Shown here: positions 59,439 to 64,000 of the stretch, piece by piece | Position numbering within the stretch: position 1 is the first letter of the stretch | Layout: each line of letters opens with the position of its first letter | Translations under genes and position numbers: made by a program | Origin: Isochrysis galbana | Taxonomy: Eukaryota; Haptophyta; Isochrysidales; Isochrysidaceae | Assembly: GCA_018136815.1 (NCBI GenBank) | Contig: CM030932.1 | Location: forward strand, 5,432,407-5,496,406 | Reading direction: 5' to 3' | Length of the DNA: 64,000 nt | The notes under the pieces: generated by a model | The model's database searches: none | Seen by the model: the letters and a program-made list of their open reading frames with translations, nothing else | Told to the model about the DNA's origin: nothing

Positions 59439-60570
59439 ATGATGGCCGCCGTACTCCCCGACCCAGCCAACCCTGATTTTGAGCTCTCGCACGAGGTTGT
59501 GGAGGAGGTCAAGCGGTGAGTAAACGGAGCCCGTGATGAGTCGATCTCAAGTCCCATGTTGCTGACCCACGCCCATGCTCGTCTCGCTCACGCGTAGGAG
59601 AAATGACATGCTTGAGCTGGAGAACTCGCTCTTTGAGAGTTACCTCCGGCGCGCAGCGGAACGCAATCCAGGTGCGTTTACGGGTGATGATGACGCCCAA
59701 TCGGCGGCCGCAGCGCGCAAGCAGGGAGTCATGAAAAAGGCCACACTCGAGTGGCATCAAAAGAATGAGGTTGGGGTTCACGAGATGGACGACATTCGTG
59801 AGGACATAGAAAAGCTGCGGGCGGAGCACGAGGCGCTCATTGACGCGTTGCGCGCTCAGATGGAGGAGACCGACATTCGTATATCTGAAATTAAGAAGGA
59901 TGCGTACGAGTTCAAGCGCGACGTGGTGATCGGGGCGGAGAATGCCCGAACGGGAAAGACAGTGGCAGAGAAGGTGGTGCGGCACATGGATGAGAAGATC
60001 CGCGCAAAGGGATCTATGATTGAGAAGCTTCGACTGAAGAATGCACAGCTGAAAGCTCAAGTTGCGAAGCTGGAGAGCCAGTTGCAGCAAAAGGAGGATA
60101 TGGGGGAAGTCCTGCATGCCATCGACTTTGATCAGCTCAAGATTGAAAATCAGCAGTACCTTGAGAAGATAGAGGATCGCAACAATGAGTTGTTGCGCCT
60201 CAAACTCACGACAGGGAACACGATTCAAGTGCTGAACGAGATCAAGCACAAGCTAGGTGGACTGAATGAGGAGTCGGTGTTCTTAAAGAGTGAAACCGCC
60301 CATCGCCGGGAGGCGCTCGCAAAGATCAATGAGGAAATCAAGAGAGTGGAAGCTGAGCGTGAACGGGCATTGCGCGCTGAGCGCAAGGCCAAACGCGAGG
60401 TGCCGATGCATGAGACCTCCAAAATGCCTCAAGTGCTGGAGTATGTACAACAAAAGTCCGAGGAATTCGAGCTGCAGAAGCAGATTGCGGCGATTACCAA
60501 GAAAATTGACTTGGCGCAGATGGCTCTCAAAACAGAGATGCGTAGATCCCGCCAAACCGGCTCTTTCTAG
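59439..60570 (+). CDS. CCDC96/CCDC113-family ciliary coiled-coil protein (DUF4201 type)
   Basis: Two exons, 59439-59515 and 59598-60570 (82-bp intron, GTGAG donor, GCGTAG acceptor, phase 2), give 349 residues. Exon 1 supplies the start and the helix FELSHEVVEEVKR, which continues into RNDMLELENSLFESYLRRAA. The body is the DUF4201 coiled coil, with DAYEFKRDVVIGAENARTGK, KVVRHMDEKIRAKGSMIEKL, MGEVLHAIDFDQLKIENQQY and LLRLKLTTGNTIQVLNEI as clear signatures. PQVLEYVQQKSEEFELQKQI is the C-terminal helix. In ciliates CCDC96 and CCDC113 form an axonemal complex near the nexin-dynein regulatory complex and needed for normal beating. By overall length this is closer to CCDC113 (CFAP263) than to the longer CCDC96, but I cannot decide between them. 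The gene implies that the organism builds motile cilia or flagella. Confidence 0.88.
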
Positions 60571-61460
60571 GTAGGTGTGCGCCATATGTTGACTCAACGG
60601 ACAATGCCCGAGCGGTTGGATCATTGCTTGAGGGGATGAAAGTGGCGAGAATGTCCTGAGAAGAGGGGCGATTTCATGATGGAGTCTCGTCATGCCACGC
60701 CGTCTTGCCATCTATTTGGCATGTACATCGTACACGCATGAGTATTGCGTATTGCTCGATCTCAATGCTGTGTTGGTGTTGGCGCATGTATTAATTATAG
60801 ACGACATAGAAAACTTAAGGTGCTCGCTAAGCTACTAGGTTCTACCCGTCTGCTTAGGGTCCCCGTCGCCAACGCCCTCATCCCGATCACGCCCCCCTCC
60901 CCGCTTCCCCCCTCGTGCTCCTTTCTGCCTTTGCTCTTTAGTGCGGGGGGTGCCGGCCCATGTGCCATGTGCACTACTTTAACTACTTTGGGCTTGGCGC
61001 TTGGGGAGGGGGGAGGGGGGGGGTGGGGACAGGCCTTCATATGTGATTTGGGGTGTCGGCGTGTTCAAGATCATCGCACTGTGTGGGCCCAGCCATGCGG
61101 CTACCCTATGGGTATTCGGCTTGGGGCTGGGCGGGTTGGTTGGGAGTTGGGAGGCGATTCGATCCTAGCGCCTATCTATATGCCTATAGGTTAACCCCCA
61201 AAAGCCAACGCCCCCCAGGAGCTATCGGGCCCCCCCGAGAGCTATCGGGGGGAATTTCTTTCCCAATCGCCAACAGCCCCAAGGTGTCGTTCCGTCAATT
61301 GTGGGACACCAGTCGAATTGAGCGATCAAATGTCCACAGTTGTATAATCGAGCATTGTTTAAAACTAAACTTAAAATTAAATTGTTTTAAAATTATCATA
61401 GAAAAACAACTTTTTTTCTGCTTTCCCCGCGCCCGAGGGAGACGCCGTGTCAAGGCTTTT
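60571..61460. other. Intergenic sequence
   Basis: No gene recognised. The phrase TCAAGCTATCGGGGGG-like (GAGCTATCGGG twice near 61219 and 61239) makes a short direct repeat, and 61340-61420 is A/T-rich. Confidence 0.5.
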
Positions 61461-61800
61461 CCTCTGCGTTTCCTCTAAGGTGACAATTACATAAACACAT
61501 AATTTAAGGTATATTTCACACGGAGCACCTGTGATGACTTGCAATCACATCGGTGCACGCCGTGCATGGGCACGGCGCGATGTGCATCGGTCCCCCCGCG
61601 GATACGCCGTGCGTGCGCATGTCAACTCGTTCCATCTGCGTACCCCCTAAGGCCCACAACTACGTAAACTAGCCATGTAAGAGATGTTTCTCTGCGCAGC
61701 ACGCGTGATGACTTGCAATCACATTGTGCACGCCGTGCGTGGGCACGGCGCGATGTGCATCGGCGCCCCCCCGCGGGGGCGCCGTGCGTGCGCATAGCAA
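61461..61800. repeat. Tandem duplication, two units of about 170 bp
   Basis: Units 61461-61626 and 61631-61800 share TCTGCGT, CTAAGG, an A/T-rich middle, then GTGATGACTTGCAATCACAT, TGCACGCCGTGCRTGGGCAC, GGCGCGATGTGCATCGG, a C/G run, and CGCCGTGCGTGCGCAT. Each contains a GCCGTGCGTGGGCACGGC hairpin. The 5' halves are more diverged than the 3' halves. Confidence 0.85.
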
Positions 61801-61949
61801 CTTCCAGGAAGGTGCACGCCGTGCGTTCACTCTTTCCGCGGGGGAACTCTGGGCATATTTGGGCGCGTACATGGCGTACGGAGGGGGTTTACATACTAAT
61901 TATGGACGTTACGCCGGGGGGGGGGTTCGCAAGTGGGAGTTCGCGAGAG

Positions 61950-62080
61950 CGCGCGGGGCGAGAGGGGGAGCGAGAGAGAGGGAGAGGGAGAGAGAGGGAG
62001 AGCGAGAGAGAGCGAGCGGCGAGGGAGAGGGAGAGGGAGAGCGAGAGCGAGAGCGAGAGCGGGAGTGGGAACGGCAAGGG
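61950..62080. repeat. GA/GAGC-rich purine tract
   Basis: About 130 bases of GAGAGGGAGAGCGAGAGC-type purine sequence, interrupted mainly by C after GAG. It is similar in character to the microsatellite at 26650. Open frames here are compositional. Confidence 0.8.
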
Positions 62081-62198
62081 AGAGGGACATTCTTTCACTA
62101 CATATTTTCTACATATTTGGGCGGATTTCCTACATATTTCGACATATTTTTACAACATATTTGGGCAAGAGAAACTACATATTTCTACCTAGGCCTAG

Positions 62199-62440
62199 TC
62201 GAGACAGAGTCGGCCGCCAGCCCAGGTGGCGTAGGAGGAAGGGGGGAACGGGGAACGGATCACCGGGGGGGGGCGCGGGCCACCGGACCATATCTAAGCC
62301 CTTCACCCCTATCCCCCTAGTAGTGCACGGGGGGAGCCGCCTGATGGCGGGGGGGGAAGGGCCGGGGGAGTCGGGGTGTAGAAAGTATGCTACGTGTAGG
62401 TAGTGGTTCCACATTCGCCGCGAGTGCGGTAAGAATATTA
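62199..62440 (-). repeat. Dispersed repeat, copy 2 (inverted relative to copy 1)
   Basis: It is the reverse complement of 1197-1440 with few differences. Read on the minus strand it starts with ATATTCTTACCGCACTCGCG at 62440 and ends with GACTCTGTCTCGAC near 62199. Beyond both ends the two copies diverge, so these borders probably mark a real repeat unit of about 240 bp. Confidence 0.85.
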
Positions 62441-62446
62441 TGAAGT

Positions 62447-62833
62447 TTACACCCCTTGCTTGCAGGCCACGTTCTCCCGCAGCCAACCCGCGAGCACTCG
62501 GGCGTACACCTCGAACGCCCGATCCACAACTGCCCCTTCTTTCTCTGGGGTAGGGGGCAGGGGGGGATCCAGAGGCACTTCCTCTAGCGGGCTGAGCTGC
62601 TGCGCCAACCGTAGCACACGGACGGTTTTCTTCCGTAGTGCCCCCGCGCCCCCTGGCGAGCCAAAGTCCTTGGGCAGGCTGGGGCGCCTTGGCCGCTTCT
62701 GCGCAGGAGAGAATGGTGACATCCTCTCCCAAACCCACTGCGTGAAGCGGTGCAGGTCACCCAGAGCCCCTCTGTCCGCATGTGCCTCACCACCTGCGTC
62801 CTCCCGCTCTCCTGAGGTCAAAGGATGCCCCAC
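62447..62833 (-). CDS. Possible orphan exon next to the dispersed repeat
   Basis: An open minus-strand stretch without its own ATG reads GDLHRFTQWVWERMSPFSPA, a Pro-rich linker, and near the end VDRAFEVYARVLAGWLRENV. The two ends look like real helices with Trp and hydrophobic spacing. It stops two codons before the dispersed repeat begins. It might be a transposon-encoded fragment or an exon. No family is recognised. Confidence 0.3.
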   Translation of the reverse strand: MGHPLTSGEREDAGGEAHADRGALGDLHRFTQWVWERMSPFSPAQKRPRRPSLPKDFGSPGGAGALRKKTVRVLRLAQQLSPLEEVPLDPPLPPTPEKEGAVVDRAFEVYARVLAGWLRENVACKQGV

Positions 62834-62836
62834 ATC

Positions 62837-62857
62837 GGGGGGGGGGGGGGGGGGGGG
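62837..62857. repeat. Run of 21 G
   Basis: An uninterrupted mononucleotide G run. Its exact length is likely to be unreliable in the assembly. Confidence 0.9.
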
Positions 62858-63297
62858 TGGAAAAGCACAGACTGCCTCGTCCTCATCGCCGCCCTCCCGG
62901 CCGCCTGCGGCATGGCAAGTCCCGCAGGCTCCAGTGGCCCGAGAGCTCCATCGCTCGCAGGAGCACGAGCGATGTCGCGGTGTCCCTCCCCCCCTCCCCC
63001 CCGAGGGGGGGCATTTCTTCAGACTACCACCTTAAGTGAATTGGATGGGGAGAGCGCCGCGAGGCGGCGCCGACGCCAGCGACAGAGCGAAATCCGGAGA
63101 GAAGAGTCTAGATTCACAGCGCCGTTCGAACGACGGTTACTGTGAAACCCAACATTTCATTCACATGATCGCAGGTAGAGTAGAGAGTAGTGAGAGGCGC
63201 TCCCGCCATCCCCGCTGAGGACTAAGTTAAAAACAAGGCGGAATTATCTGGTGGACGCGAAGCTGGCGCGGGCGGTGACGCGCCCCCGAGGGCGGCG

Positions 63298-63864
63298 ATG
63301 TCTGAGTCGAGCATGACGGCCCTGGTAGAGGCGCTGCCTGCCACGCTGTCCGTAGGTGGCACCAGTATCCCGAATGGAGTCCGCATCACCTGGTCAGAGA
63401 GGGCAGATCGCCTCTCTTTCCATGCTGAGATGGTTGAGCCAGAGGATCCTTCTGTTTCTCTAAACGATGCTGGTGCCATATCCATAGATGTCCTCTCGGG
63501 CGAGCGGAATCTCCAAATCAGGCTGCAGCTATTCAGCGAAATCGATTCAGCCAAGACACGATGGTATGCGACCGGGCGTGGCATTTCCTTTGAGCTCACA
63601 AAGCTGCGGGTAGGGCGGTGGGGTGCTCTCGTTGCTGGAGTGACGCCGGCGACAATTAAGGTAGACTGGTCCCAATATATGGACGAGGACGAGGAACGCG
63701 AGGCGAAGCTGTATCCCAACGGCTACGACATATATAAAATGCGCGGTGCGATGGGTAAGGATTGGGGCTCAAACATTTCGCAAGAGCTTGCTGCGCAAAG
63801 ACAGCTTCAAGCCATCAACACAAGCCAACCCGATGACGAGGACGAGGAAATTGCGTGCTTCTGA
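63298..63864 (+). CDS. p23/CS-domain HSP90 co-chaperone-like protein
   Basis: An intron-free frame of 188 residues starts with an ATG at 63298 (MSESSMTALVEALPATL). A CS (p23/HSP20-like) beta-sandwich occupies residues about 25-125. It includes GVRITWSERADRLSFHAEMV, ISIDVLSGERNLQIRLQLFS and the signature end WYATGRGISFELTKLRVGRW, where p23 proteins carry a W-R-L-T/K pattern. ATIKVDWSQYMDEDEE follows, as in p23, where a WxxWxD/E segment links to an acidic tail. The tail ends PDDEDEEIACF. Such proteins bind the closed HSP90 dimer and slow ATP hydrolysis. The DWSQYMDEDEE segment followed by YPNGYDIYKMRGAMG also resembles p23-like proteins outside the classic Sba1 group, so the exact subfamily is open. 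Confidence 0.8.
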   Translation: MSESSMTALVEALPATLSVGGTSIPNGVRITWSERADRLSFHAEMVEPEDPSVSLNDAGAISIDVLSGERNLQIRLQLFSEIDSAKTRWYATGRGISFELTKLRVGRWGALVAGVTPATIKVDWSQYMDEDEEREAKLYPNGYDIYKMRGAMGKDWGSNISQELAAQRQLQAINTSQPDDEDEEIACF

Positions 63865-64000
63865 TGAATGCTAGTGTGATTCTCCGTGAACGATGGTGCG
63901 GCTTCTTCTCGCTGTACTGCTAGAACCTTGCTGTGCATCAGCTAGGGCCATTTCTCGAGACCTTCTCCCTGTGTCCCCATGCTACTACTAGCACATGCAT

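Noticed and set aside
60601..60630. GCCCGAGCGGTTGG resembling the A box of a Leu or Ser tRNA
   Set aside because: There is no B box (GGTTCGANTCC) within 100 bases and no cloverleaf.

Overview
This window is nuclear DNA from a eukaryote, most likely a flagellated unicellular alga or related protist. The evidence is spliceosomal genes with GT-AG introns, an ATM kinase, VPS11, VTA1 (ESCRT-III regulator), a CCDC96/CCDC113-type ciliary protein, a PHD/ELM2 chromatin protein, LINE and Ty1/copia remnants, and no operons or tRNA/rRNA genes. A stramenopile or haptophyte fits the gene content (tandem beta-repeat protein, NDK-like protein with a large insertion, PAN plus PC-esterase protein, secretory leader followed by an LRGG motif). 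That assignment is inference from family resemblance only. Three runs of exactly 100 N (1790-1889, 26890-26989, 51990-52089) are scaffold gaps of probably arbitrary length. Homopolymer C/G tracts are frequent.

Layout. 1-13.5 kb is mostly repeats: dispersed repeats near 0.3-1.5 kb, a C-rich/G-rich block, a degenerate tandem array (3.0-5.06 kb), the 3' end of a LINE (7.15-7.78 kb) and an LRR pseudogene (9.06-9.76 kb). A PC-esterase (TBL-like) gene lies on the minus strand at 9.8-12.1 kb. 13.5-23.4 kb is a single uninterrupted reading frame for an ATM/Tel1 kinase of 3297 residues. 24.8-26.5 kb holds an ELM2-PHD-SAP-MBD chromatin protein (minus). 28.9-33.6 kb holds two minus-strand genes, a secretory multi-domain protein with MIB/HERC2-like repeats and a GT25 glycosyltransferase. 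34.1-36.5 kb is a degraded LINE (minus). 37.2-38.9 kb is VTA1 in five exons (minus). 40.9-41.8 kb is the 3' end of a copia element. 42.9-45.9 kb holds an NDK-like protein and a sugar-isomerase-like TIM barrel, both minus. 47.3-48.1 kb is a coiled-coil protein. 48.9-52.0 kb is VPS11, cut by the third gap. 52.7-56.7 kb encodes a 1350-residue protein ending in four tandem domains in an ABAB pattern. 59.4-60.6 kb is the ciliary CCDC96/113-like gene. 63.3-63.9 kb is a p23/CS-domain co-chaperone.

Functionally the window is a mosaic of unrelated housekeeping genes: DNA-damage signalling, endolysosomal and ESCRT trafficking, cilium structure, chaperone and secretory-pathway glycan modification. They are separated by repeat-rich spacers. 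I see no gene cluster acting as one pathway and no clear case of a wholly new multi-gene system. The best leads are the ABAB tandem-domain protein with its in-frame internal duplication, the intron-free ATM gene, the split NDK-like family and several repeat families with recognisable ends. Exon models were built by hand from splice consensus, reading phase and remembered family architecture. No alignment, search or transcript evidence was available.
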